From Dorea sp. 5-2 (GTDB taxonomy: Bacteria > Bacillota > Clostridia > Lachnospirales > Lachnospiraceae), in contig NZ_KE159727.1 in NCBI RefSeq assembly GCF_000403455.2, positions 1 through 64,000 on the forward strand: a stretch of DNA of 64,000 bases, written 5' to 3'. Positions within the stretch are counted from its first letter, which is position 1. The number at the start of each line of letters is the position of its first letter. The notes beneath the pieces were generated by a model. That model ran no database searches, was not told where the DNA came from, and saw nothing but the letters and a program-made list of their open reading frames with translations. This document shows, in pieces, positions 16,604-25,308 of this stretch. The translations under genes were made by a program, and so were the position numbers.

Positions 16604-18703
16604 TTACTTTTTCTTTTTGGGAAATTCCAGCTTCACCTTATACTGCGAGCCTTTGATTTCTTTCCCGTCTTTGGTATAGGAAAAGTCCTCCACGCCCTCC
16701 GGTATCAGGTACGCATCATAGCTGCCCTTCTTCCCCTTCAAGTCTTTTACGAGGGTCTTTTTCCCGTCCAGCAGGCTTTTTACCTGGCTGTCGGTAAGTG
16801 CCGCCCCCATTGCCCTGGACACGTTCATGCCGCATTTATTTTTACAGTAAGCGCCGAATTTCCCTTTTATCACATCGCCCCCGCACTTCGGGCATTTTCC
16901 AAGAGATTCCTGCGTGCTGCCCCCGAACATGGATTTCTGCTCGTCGCTGACGCTGTGATAAGTCTGCACAAGCCCTTTTACCATATCCTCTATGCCGCCC
17001 ATAAACTCCCGCATGGAATATTCACCCTTTGCCACAAGGGTAAGGGCATTTTCCCAATCGGCGGTAAGCTGCGGGGATTTTACCACGTCAGGAAGCACGG
17101 TGATCAGCTTCACCCCATCCTCCGTGGGGAGCATCTGCTTTTTCTCACGCTTTACAAATCCGTCCTTGACTAACTTTTCAATCACGTCCGCCCGTGTAGC
17201 GGGTGTGCCAAGCCCTTTCCGTTCTACATCATCGCCCATGTCCTCTGCGCCGGCACGTTCCATTGCCGATAATAAACTGTCCTCCGTGAAGTGTTTCGGC
17301 GGCTGCGTGAAATGCTCCGTTACGTTCGTCTGCACTCCCTCAAAAACCATCCCCTTCGAAAGCTCCGGCAGCTTCCTGTCCTCTTTTTCCTTATCTTCCG
17401 TGGTTTTATAGGAACGCTTCAGGGCGGCTTCAAAATCTTTCCACCCGTTCTTTATTACGGATTTCCCGGAAACCGAAAAAACAGCGCCGCCACAGTCAAG
17501 CTCCGCCCTGACCGTTTCATACTCGTGCTTTTCCCCTGTGGCGCAGAGCAGGCGGTTAGCGGCAAGGGAGAGGATTTTCATCTCCCCCTCCGGCACGGCG
17601 GCAAGGTCAGCCTTTGCGATCTCCATCGTGGGAATGATCGCGTGGTGGTCTGTCACTTTTTTGCTGTCCATTACCCTCCGTGCATCCGGCTCTATCCCGG
17701 ACGGTTCTTCAAAAAGGATTGCCTTATAAACCGCCCCGATCACGCCCTTTGCGGTATCCCCCATATCGTCCGACAAATACTGGCTGTCCGTCCGGGGATA
17801 GGTCACCAGCTTTTTCTCATAAAGGCTCTGCGTGTATTCCAAGGTCTGTTTTGCGGTAAAGCCGAATAAGCGGTTCGCATCCCGCTGTAACGTGGTCAGG
17901 TCATAGAGTTTCGGCGGCTGTACGGTTTTCTTCTCTTTTGTGACAGAAACAACCGTGGCGGGTTTGCCCCCGCAGGCTGCAGCAACGTTCTCCGCCTGTG
18001 CCTTATCTTCCATTTTCTCCGTTACCGCATCCATGCCGCCCGCCAGGATATGTGCCGTATAGTACGGCTCTTTTTTGAAATTCCTGATCTTTTCCTCACG
18101 CTCCACCAGCATGGCCAGCGTCGGCGTCTGCACCCTGCCGACCTTCAACACCTTGCCGCCATACAGGACGGTAAAGAGCCTCGTGCCGTTCAAGCCCACA
18201 AGCCAGTCCGCCCTCTGCCTGCACAGTGCGGAGTGGTAGAGGTTATCATAATCGCTTCCCGGCTGCAGGTTTTCAAAGCCCTCACGGATTGCGCTTTCCT
18301 CCATAGAGGAAATCCAGAGCCGCTTAATGGGCTTGTCGCACCCTGCCTGGTCATACACAAGGCGGAAGATCAGTTCCCCTTCCCGCCCTGCGTCCGTGGC
18401 CTCCACAACCGTGTCAACCCTGACATCGTGCATCAGCTTTTTCAATACCTTGTACTGCGCCGCCGTGCCGCTTTTTACTTCCGTCTGCCACTGTTCTGGT
18501 ATCATGGGCAGGCTCTCATAATCCCACTTTTTCCATGCGTCAGAATAGGCATCCGGCTGCGCAAGCTCCACCAGATGCCCAATGCACCACGAAACAAGAT
18601 AGCCGTTCCCCTCCATGTACCCGTCTTTCCTCTCACCAGCGCCGATCACACGGGCAATCGACTGTGCCACGCTGGGCTTTTCCGTTACCACCAAAACTGC
18701 CAT
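16604..18703 (-). CDS. topB: DNA topoisomerase III
   Basis: A 699-residue type IA topoisomerase. The Toprim domain starts at the N-terminus (VVTEKPSVAQSIARVIG; DAGREGELIFR near 105-115), the active-site tyrosine lies in VTYPRTDSQYL near 312, and a C-terminal Cys4 zinc ribbon (CPKCGG ... CKNKCGMN) closes the protein. It would resolve or relax transferred DNA. The first base of its start codon overlaps the last base of the preceding DUF4366-type gene, indicating coupling. Length and motifs are normal for conjugative-element TopB. Confidence 0.92.
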   Translation of the reverse strand: MAVLVVTEKPSVAQSIARVIGAGERKDGYMEGNGYLVSWCIGHLVELAQPDAYSDAWKKWDYESLPMIPEQWQTEVKSGTAAQYKVLKKLMHDVRVDTVVEATDAGREGELIFRLVYDQAGCDKPIKRLWISSMEESAIREGFENLQPGSDYDNLYHSALCRQRADWLVGLNGTRLFTVLYGGKVLKVGRVQTPTLAMLVEREEKIRNFKKEPYYTAHILAGGMDAVTEKMEDKAQAENVAAACGGKPATVVSVTKEKKTVQPPKLYDLTTLQRDANRLFGFTAKQTLEYTQSLYEKKLVTYPRTDSQYLSDDMGDTAKGVIGAVYKAILFEEPSGIEPDARRVMDSKKVTDHHAIIPTMEIAKADLAAVPEGEMKILSLAANRLLCATGEKHEYETVRAELDCGGAVFSVSGKSVIKNGWKDFEAALKRSYKTTEDKEKEDRKLPELSKGMVFEGVQTNVTEHFTQPPKHFTEDSLLSAMERAGAEDMGDDVERKGLGTPATRADVIEKLVKDGFVKREKKQMLPTEDGVKLITVLPDVVKSPQLTADWENALTLVAKGEYSMREFMGGIEDMVKGLVQTYHSVSDEQKSMFGGSTQESLGKCPKCGGDVIKGKFGAYCKNKCGMNVSRAMGAALTDSQVKSLLDGKKTLVKDLKGKKGSYDAYLIPEGVEDFSYTKDGKEIKGSQYKVKLEFPKKKK

Positions 18704-20400
18704 TATTCATCCTCCTTATCTTCAAAAAAATCATCCCCGGAACCGTCCTCCGGTTCTTCATCTTCGTTTTCTAATTCCTCCTCATCTTCCTCGTCCTCAT
18801 CTTCGTCCTCGATGAAATCCTCTTTCTTTTTGCGGACGACTTTGAAATAATAAGCGCCGCCGATAACAGCTATGGCAAGTGCGCCCATGAGGATATAGGA
18901 AATGAGAGGGTTCGGCTCTGCCTTTTCCTCCGGCTCCGGTTCCTCCGTGTTTTCGGTATCTTCCGCATTTTCCGTTTCTCCGGCATTTTCCTCTGCCTGT
19001 TCGGTGTCCTCCGGCTGTTCCCTGTTATTGTTGGGCAGTGCGCCTTCCTCCGTGGGGATTGCCGATTCCAACGCTGCGGAATTTTTCGGCAGGGTTTCGC
19101 TGTTGCCGGAAGCTGCGTTCAAGAGGTCATTTTCCGTGATCTCCGTAAGGAAGTACACCATTTCTTCCTCCCCGTCACGGTCAATGATAAGGTAAAAAAC
19201 CTTATCCGATGCGGTCTGTATCGTGTAAAATTCTTTTCCCTGCTCAGACGGTTCTTTTTCTTTCTCCCCGCTTTTCTCCTTTTCCTCCACCTCCGCAGCG
19301 TCAGCTTCTGCCATCGCCTGCTTTTTCTGCTCCGCAAGGCTGTTTCCGGAAACCGTGTTCCCCTCACTGTCCGTTTTGGTATGCTCCGTGACCGTGCCGG
19401 TGGCGTTCCCCGGCTTGGTAGCTTCGGCACTCACCGGGAGCTGCTTCGCCGGGTTCTCATCACTCTCATCGGCAGGGTCTTTATAATATGGGTTTTTGGT
19501 CTTGTAGACTTCCGACATATTCCCGGCATTGTCCATAGCGGAAATGGTAAAATACTCATAGCCTGCGTCAAACTGCTGTAAGCGGATATTTAATGTGCCG
19601 TTTGTCAGCTCCGTAAACTCATACCCGTTCACATAGACCGCCTTTGCGCCGGAATCCGTGTCATGCACCTGGACGCTTAACAGCCCGTCGCTGACCGCCG
19701 CATTAAGCGTGGGCTTCGTGGTGTCAAAACACCGGACAGCCCTGCTCCGCTCGTATGTATTGCCCTTCTGGTCTGTGGCCTGGACATAGACCGTGCAGTT
19801 CTCCGAGATCTCCAGCTTCTTATCTTCCGTCACGTCCGTCCAGCTCCCATTCTGCCCGACTTTCGCCTGGATCTTCGCCAGTTCAAAATTTCCCGTATGC
19901 GCCGTATCGGACACGGAAAATGTCACCGTTGCTTTCTCGTTGTACCACCCGCCCGGACTGTTGATCTGGATTACCACATTCGGTGTCTTATACTTACAGT
20001 CCTTATAATCGGCGGCGCATACCGCACAGTCTTTGTCAGAATCATAAGTGCTGCATTTTTTCTCACAGGTACATTCCGGCTCCGGCACTTCATTTCCCGA
20101 AACAGTTCCTCCCTCTGTTTCCCCCTCTGTGCCGCTTTCTGTTTCACTTCCGGCGTTGCTGTCCGTTGCCTGCCCCGGTGTATCCTTCCCCTCTGTTTCT
20201 GATGTTTCCTGATCTGCGGCGCTTTCCTCCGCCTTTCCCTCTGTTCCTTCCTCCGTGCCGCTTTCCACGGTTTCCTCCGCCCTTGCGTCAATGGCGTTGT
20301 CCCCGTTCATGGAAAACGCCAAGACGGGCATACAGAATAATACTGCGGATAACATGAGCGATAACACCGCCCTATAACGTAACTTCATTTTTCTGTTCAT
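18703..20400 (-). CDS. Surface-anchored DUF4366-type protein
   Basis: A 565-residue exported protein. An N-terminal signal peptide (VLSLMLSAVLFCMPVLAFS) is followed by a Glu/Thr-rich spacer, a six-Cys cluster (CTCEKKCSTYDSDKDCAVCA) near 110-135, an Ig-like segment with DTTKP and YVNGYEF near 215-265, a DUF4366-like region (FYTIQTASDKVFYLIIDRDG) near 390, one membrane helix (ISYILMGALAIAVIGGAYYF) near 500, and a very acidic cytoplasmic tail. It probably forms part of the outward face of the mating channel. The gene overlaps the DUF4315 gene start-to-stop. Confidence 0.8.
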   Translation of the reverse strand: MNRKMKLRYRAVLSLMLSAVLFCMPVLAFSMNGDNAIDARAEETVESGTEEGTEGKAEESAADQETSETEGKDTPGQATDSNAGSETESGTEGETEGGTVSGNEVPEPECTCEKKCSTYDSDKDCAVCAADYKDCKYKTPNVVIQINSPGGWYNEKATVTFSVSDTAHTGNFELAKIQAKVGQNGSWTDVTEDKKLEISENCTVYVQATDQKGNTYERSRAVRCFDTTKPTLNAAVSDGLLSVQVHDTDSGAKAVYVNGYEFTELTNGTLNIRLQQFDAGYEYFTISAMDNAGNMSEVYKTKNPYYKDPADESDENPAKQLPVSAEATKPGNATGTVTEHTKTDSEGNTVSGNSLAEQKKQAMAEADAAEVEEKEKSGEKEKEPSEQGKEFYTIQTASDKVFYLIIDRDGEEEMVYFLTEITENDLLNAASGNSETLPKNSAALESAIPTEEGALPNNNREQPEDTEQAEENAGETENAEDTENTEEPEPEEKAEPNPLISYILMGALAIAVIGGAYYFKVVRKKKEDFIEDEDEDEEDEEELENEDEEPEDGSGDDFFEDKEDE

Positions 20401-20668
20401 GGCTTCCTGCCTCCCTTTCTGTCTGCTGCTCTCGTTGTAACTGTTCCTCCTGCTCTTTCTTCCGGAGCAGGCTTAAAATTTCTTCCTCGCTGACTTTATT
20501 CAGCAAGATCAGGTGTTCCAGAGAGATTTTATTCTTCTCAATGAATTTCATCTTCTCCGCATCCTCTGCCATCTGTAACTGGCCCTCCAAATCTTTCTGC
20601 TTCTCCTGCAATTCCGCAAGCTGCTTCCGGACTTTGGAAAGCTCCTTTACAATCCGTTCCTTTGTCAC
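20372..20668 (-). CDS. DUF4315-family coiled-coil protein
   Basis: A 98-residue protein dominated by a coiled coil (KELSKVRKQLAELQEKQKDL near residues 8-27), then EHLILLNKVSEEEILSLLRK. It fits DUF4315, a family found beside the DUF4366 gene in Tn1549-like elements. The role is unknown; the position suggests a small cytoplasmic partner of the mating apparatus. It overlaps the next gene by 29 bp, so translation is probably coupled. Confidence 0.75.
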   Translation of the reverse strand: MTKERIVKELSKVRKQLAELQEKQKDLEGQLQMAEDAEKMKFIEKNKISLEHLILLNKVSEEEILSLLRKKEQEEQLQREQQTEREAGSHEQKNEVTL

Positions 20669-20830
20669 ATTTGCTCTCCTTTCCGCACTGAAAAAAGTGC
20701 TTTTTTAATGCCTTAAAAAAATCTTACATTTTAGCCGCTTTTGTGCTAAAATAATTAGACAGAAGAAAATCTTGAATCTTGAAATTTCACTCTCATATTG
20801 TCAAACTTCATTATCATCAGACATTATCTT

Positions 20831-23635
20831 TTAATTTAATCTGCCAAACGCATAAAAATGGCTCTGCCAGTAGGACGAGTTGATGTTTGCGTAGCCGATT
20901 GGATCTCCACAATGAATCATCGTTCCATTCCCACAGTAAATCCCCACATGGCTGACTGCGCCGCCCGAATTGTAAGTGCCTGTGAAAAAGATAATATCCC
21001 CCGCCTTTGCGTCCGCCGCCGAAACCGGAGTACACTGGTCATAAATGCCCTGTGCCGTAGTCCGTGGCAGGTTATGCACCCCGCTGTTGGTGAATACCCA
21101 GCAGACAAAACCGGAACAGTCGAAACTTGTGGACGGGCTTGAGCCGCCCCATACATACGGATAGCCTAAATATCTTGCGGCTTCCTCCATAAGCGCCTGC
21201 ACGGTTGCGTCATCATAGGAATCCGGAGGTATGGCATTCCCCCCGCCGCTGCCCGGCGCACCTGCTTCTCCGTAAAGCGTTCCCTCCCCTGCCTCAAAAT
21301 AAAATAACGGGTTATAATACTCCCCGTTATACTGGCATTCGATATGCAGGTGGCTTCCGGAACTGCTCCCCGTGTTCCCCGTTGTGCCTATGGTATCCCC
21401 ATGTTTCACAGTCTGCCCCGCACTGACGCTTAGCGTGTCCATGTGAGCATACTTGGTACAGTAGCCGTTACTGTCCTCGATCACGATATAATTCCCGTAA
21501 TAGCTGTCATAAGCAGCGGCTGTGACCGTGCCGTCCATCGCCGCAAGGACGGCGGTTCCTGTCGGCACTGCTATGTCCACGCCCCGGTGGAGCTGTTCTG
21601 CCCCGGTTACAGGATTGATGCGGTAGCCGTAATAGCTGCTCACATAATTGTACCAATACAGATTTAATGGCGTATAAAACTGCTGTGTCAGCCCGTGGGT
21701 TTCATTATAGAGCGCATAGATTTCTTTCTGCCCGCTGTCCATATGCCCGGCAACCACCACATTTAAGTTTTTAGCGGTCAGTGTGACCTCCAGTATGGTC
21801 ACGGTGTATTCTTCTTCCTCCTCGTACTCATATTCTTCCTCTGTTTCCTCACCCGTCACCGGGTCTGTGACGGTGCGTGTGCCTGTCTTTGTGACTGTCC
21901 TTGTCCTCGTTTCCGTTACTGGATTCAGGGTCAGCTCATACATCTCGTCAAAAAGGCTCTCGATCTCGCCCTGCACATCCGCCGCCGTAAATTCCGTATG
22001 GACTGCGGAAAGATAGCTGATGAGCGCAAACGGGTCATGGCCGATTGAAGCAAGATTATAGCGGTATTCGTCATAGTCCGGGTAATCCGTTTCTATGGAA
22101 TCAATCTCTTTCTGAAGCTCCATTTCAAGCTCCGAAAAAGCCAGATCCGCAGCGTCAATCTCTGCCGGAACGCTCATGTAGCTTCCTGCCAGCGTACTGC
22201 TCATTCCCTGTGAGAACATCGCCCCGCAGGACGATACAGAGGTCATTATCATAATAAGCAGGAGCGCAGATGCCCCCACCGCCACAAAAAGCGATGTGTG
22301 TTTCGCCGCTATCTCCTGCAATTTCTTCGCAACCGCCGTGGTAAAATTGGCGGATTTTACAGCCGCTTCCTTTGTATTTTTTGCCGCCTGCCCCGCCCGC
22401 TTTGCCTTTGCGTACTCACGCTTGATGCGCCGTTTCTGGAGCCGCTTCTGGAGCTGCTTCTTTAAGGTCTTTTCCTGCATTTCCGGGTTTTCTTCCAGAA
22501 ACTTCTGGTAGCGGAAATTGACTTCTTTTTTAAACTGCTTTTTCTCCAGCTTCGCCACTTTCCCACGCTGCCGCTGCTCCTTATTCTTGTAATGCCGCTT
22601 TACAAAGCGGTAGGCATCTTCGGCTCTCTGCTCCGTCTTGTGTGCGCCCTCCACGCCGGAGTTTTCCTTCTCCACCTCGGCAACCTTGCCGTGCGCAATG
22701 TTTGTAAACTCCGATCCGGTTCTGCCCGCCATCCGCTTTACTGGATTGTCAGCCTGAAAAGGCTTCTCCTTTACCACGGCGGTCAGCACATACTTTGCCC
22801 TGCCCGTCTTTTCATCAAAGACACGCTCTAAGGAATATTCTTTTTTCTTCGGCAGCTTCTTCCTTGCGGCTTCGGTCTTTCTGCCGGCTTTCTCCGCTTT
22901 CTTTTGCAGCTTCTCTAACTTTTTGCTGCCCTGGGATTCCGGTTCTGCGCCATCGGTAAAAGAATTGCTTTCCGTAAAGGTATTATCCTTTGTCTGGAAG
23001 TCACGCCCGGAATCACTCTTTTTCGTGCGCTCCCTGTCCTGGTATTCCCGCCTGCGGTATCTGCCCTTTTTTTCGCTCTGGTGGTAAGTGTCCCTGCGGC
23101 GGTAATCATCCTTAAATTCCTTTGTATCTCCGGCCTGCTCGCCGCCATCCTCCTCTATAAAAGCGTTCTGCTCTGTAAAGACATTCTGCTCTTTGGAAAA
23201 ACTGCTTTCTGTCTTACTGTCAGCATTGCCACCGTCAGGTTTCTCTTTCTTTCCCATAAAGCTGTTTTCTCTCTGGAACTGCTTTTGCTGTCTGCGCTTT
23301 TTCTGACTGGATTTTGCTTTCTCCCCTGCCGTTTTCTGTGCATTACTCTGAAAACTGCTGTGACTATCCCACACATCATCACTGTCCGGCCTGCCTTTTG
23401 GCTTTGAGCCATTCTGCTTTGCGAAATAATCAGCGTCATGTTCAGACGGTTTTGCCTGCCCGGACTTCTGGACATCATGTCCAGAAGTGGTATCGGCATC
23501 CCTCGGCTGGTGTGCGCCGGACTGCTTCTGTTTTGCCCTTTTTGCGGCAGTATCTTCCTTTGCGGAACTCCTGCCGGCAAAAACGTTTTTATCCTCCGCA
23601 AACTCAGCCCGCTGTTTCTTCTTTTTTTCTGCCAT
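20831..23635 (-). CDS. Conjugative peptidoglycan hydrolase, M23 + NlpC/P60
   Basis: A 934-residue protein; the start at 23635 (MAEKKKKQRAEF) is set by GGGAGGAATTTTA. A long charged cytoplasmic part (1-430) carries repeated N-x-F motifs and one SGHDV insertion. One membrane helix (SLFVAVGASALLLIMIMTSV) lies near 440-460. An M23 domain follows, with HRGVD at 683-687 and HLH at 762-764, and then NlpC/P60 with the catalytic Cys in DCSGF near 840 and His in SHVGIY near 896. It opens the cell wall for the mating channel. Two-domain hydrolases of this kind are normal in Gram-positive T4SS. Confidence 0.9.
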   Translation of the reverse strand: MAEKKKKQRAEFAEDKNVFAGRSSAKEDTAAKRAKQKQSGAHQPRDADTTSGHDVQKSGQAKPSEHDADYFAKQNGSKPKGRPDSDDVWDSHSSFQSNAQKTAGEKAKSSQKKRRQQKQFQRENSFMGKKEKPDGGNADSKTESSFSKEQNVFTEQNAFIEEDGGEQAGDTKEFKDDYRRRDTYHQSEKKGRYRRREYQDRERTKKSDSGRDFQTKDNTFTESNSFTDGAEPESQGSKKLEKLQKKAEKAGRKTEAARKKLPKKKEYSLERVFDEKTGRAKYVLTAVVKEKPFQADNPVKRMAGRTGSEFTNIAHGKVAEVEKENSGVEGAHKTEQRAEDAYRFVKRHYKNKEQRQRGKVAKLEKKQFKKEVNFRYQKFLEENPEMQEKTLKKQLQKRLQKRRIKREYAKAKRAGQAAKNTKEAAVKSANFTTAVAKKLQEIAAKHTSLFVAVGASALLLIMIMTSVSSCGAMFSQGMSSTLAGSYMSVPAEIDAADLAFSELEMELQKEIDSIETDYPDYDEYRYNLASIGHDPFALISYLSAVHTEFTAADVQGEIESLFDEMYELTLNPVTETRTRTVTKTGTRTVTDPVTGEETEEEYEYEEEEEYTVTILEVTLTAKNLNVVVAGHMDSGQKEIYALYNETHGLTQQFYTPLNLYWYNYVSSYYGYRINPVTGAEQLHRGVDIAVPTGTAVLAAMDGTVTAAAYDSYYGNYIVIEDSNGYCTKYAHMDTLSVSAGQTVKHGDTIGTTGNTGSSSGSHLHIECQYNGEYYNPLFYFEAGEGTLYGEAGAPGSGGGNAIPPDSYDDATVQALMEEAARYLGYPYVWGGSSPSTSFDCSGFVCWVFTNSGVHNLPRTTAQGIYDQCTPVSAADAKAGDIIFFTGTYNSGGAVSHVGIYCGNGTMIHCGDPIGYANINSSYWQSHFYAFGRLN
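23464..23488. repeat. SGHDV palindrome, in frame in the hydrolase gene
   Basis: Perfect 25-bp palindrome: the usual 23-bp core plus one A/T pair on the outside. It encodes TSGHDVQKS in the disordered cytoplasmic part of the peptidoglycan hydrolase. Confidence 0.9.
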
Positions 23636-23651
23636 TAAAATTCCTCCCTGT

Positions 23652-24372
23652 TCACCTGTTACTGTCAGCCTCCCTGATCCTGTCCTGCGATGCCTCAAAC
23701 CACCTTCTTTCTATCTCCGTCCCGACAAACCGCCGTTTCGCTTTTATGCACGCTTCCCCCACCGGGCAGCTTCCCATAAACGGGTCAAGGCATACCTCGC
23801 CCTCCAGTGTGGAGCATCTGACCAGATGCTCGATCATGGGTACTGGCTTTTCCGTTGGGTGCCGCTTTTCTCTCCCTCTCGGCAGTCTTGATTCCAGAAC
23901 CGTTGAGCCTGTAAAGCGCAGTTTCCGATATCCGCCTTTCCGGTACATGGCGATAAACTCCGCACGTTTCGGGTAATAGGACGAGGGTACTGTCATTTTC
24001 TTATCCATCACAAGCAGCTCACAGAATGTAAAACCGCTGTCCATGCAGGCAGCGTGAATCGGAAAGATGTTCCGGTCATTGCTCATCACATAAAAATATC
24101 TCTCATTCTTCAATATCCGGTACACTTCCGGTATCCACCTGCCAAACGCTATGTGTTTCGTGCTGAATCCGCAGTTTGAGAATACCTCCCCGCCTTTATA
24201 ATTGAGCTTCCCGTTCTTCATTCCCCCCTCCCGTCAGCTCAAACGGCGGGTCAGTAAAGACCATATCCACGCAGCCGTTTTCCATATCCCCCGCAACGTC
24301 TAAAAAATCGGCATGGTACAGCGTGGCATTTTCTGTTATATATGCGGCTGCAGTTCCTTTTCCTGTTTCCAT
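23652..24372 (-). pseudogene. DNA methyltransferase with a +1 frameshift in a G6 tract
   Basis: The gene begins at 24372 (METGKGTAAAYITENATLYH) after GGAGGTGAGAA and contains the catalytic motif DPPF (VFTDPPFELTGGG). At a run of six G (24223-24228) the frame shifts. With five G it would continue directly into MKNGKLNYKGGEVFSNCGFS and the C-terminal SAM motif LDPFMGSCPVGEAC. The motif order (DPPF first, FxG later) fits a beta-type N4/N6 adenine or cytosine methylase of about 240 residues. The downstream part alone (189 codons from 24221) lacks the catalytic motif. It may be a true lesion, phase variation, or a sequence error. Confidence 0.75.
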
Positions 24373-24375
24373 TTC

Positions 24376-25308
24376 TCACCTCCGTCCAGCCGCCAGCCTT
24401 TCCTCCTGCTTTCCTTTCCTCATATAGTTCGGGTCATAATCCTTAAAATCTTTCACGGAATGGAACAGCCATTTGTTATTTACCCATCTCTGCACCCTCC
24501 GTGTTTCCTCCGGCGCTGTTGGCTTTTCGTATATCATCACATACGGGTCATATCCCATGTCACGCAGCGTATAGATACGGTATAAATCCTGTTCGTGGGT
24601 GCTGCCATAGTTGGTAAGGACGTAGACACGCCTTTTCCGCTTGTCCCTTATCGTTGTCAGTCCTAAAAACTTTTTAAAATGCGGTATCAGGTCATCTTCC
24701 GGGTTATCCCATGCGAAGTGCAGCATTTTTGTATGGATTTTATTTAACAGCGCTACTTTCTCCGGCGTGGCCAGACGCACGTCAAGCCCCTGCGTGAAAT
24801 CCACCTCCGCCCCACTGTTTGCAAGCTGCCCTAAGAGCCGCTCCCAATCCGGGCAGGCTAAAATATTGGCATCAAGGAGCTTGATCTCTTTTTCGCCGCC
24901 CCAAAATTCATCCAGGTCAGCTACCGCAACCGTCTTTCTGCCCTCCTTCTCCCCCACAATGCAGAACCCGCACCCACGGGGGCATCCTCTGGAAAGGAAG
25001 CCGTAGGCTGTGCCTGCAAACTGCGGGTACAGCCCGTAGTCCGGGTACGAATGCTCCACGGCATCCGGCAGCTTGTTGTCAAGGCCGTACCCCGTGCCGC
25101 CTTTTATGACATGGTAAGCCTTTACGCTCCCCGCATAATCTTTGGAATAAGTATCCGTGAATACCCTGCTCATATAAACAAGGTCATAATGCTTTTTATC
25201 ATCGTACCATTCCACCATATCGCCCCTTGCTTTATGGTAAGCGGACAGCTTCATCAGGCAGAGGTTGGGGAAACGGTGTCCGTCCACGTCAATCAGCCCG
25301 ATTTTCAC
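24376..25308 (-). CDS. Radical SAM protein of unknown function
   Basis: A 310-residue protein with a radical SAM cluster motif C-x3-C-x2-C in LSRGCPRGCGFCIVGEKEGR near residues 108-127 and a TIM-barrel-like succession (KEIKLLDANILACPDWERLL; VDFTQGLDVRLATPEKVALL). The N-terminus (MKIGLIDVDGHRFPNLCLMK) resembles a B12-binding-like fold found in related phage and element proteins. It overlaps virB4 by 4 bp (ATGA) and precedes the methylase gene by 3 bp, so it is an integral operon member. No substrate is known to me. Confidence 0.8.
   Translation of the reverse strand: MKIGLIDVDGHRFPNLCLMKLSAYHKARGDMVEWYDDKKHYDLVYMSRVFTDTYSKDYAGSVKAYHVIKGGTGYGLDNKLPDAVEHSYPDYGLYPQFAGTAYGFLSRGCPRGCGFCIVGEKEGRKTVAVADLDEFWGGEKEIKLLDANILACPDWERLLGQLANSGAEVDFTQGLDVRLATPEKVALLNKIHTKMLHFAWDNPEDDLIPHFKKFLGLTTIRDKRKRRVYVLTNYGSTHEQDLYRIYTLRDMGYDPYVMIYEKPTAPEETRRVQRWVNNKWLFHSVKDFKDYDPNYMRKGKQEERLAAGRR

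Noticed and set aside
18050..18850. A 266-codon plus-strand frame over topB and the DUF4366-type gene
   Set aside because: Ser-rich end is just the complement of the poly-acidic tail; topB on the minus strand is certain.
23652..24221. The downstream methylase half taken as a complete 189-residue gene
   Set aside because: It lacks the catalytic DPPF motif, which is encoded in another frame just upstream with a proper start and ribosome site; the pair is one frameshifted gene.
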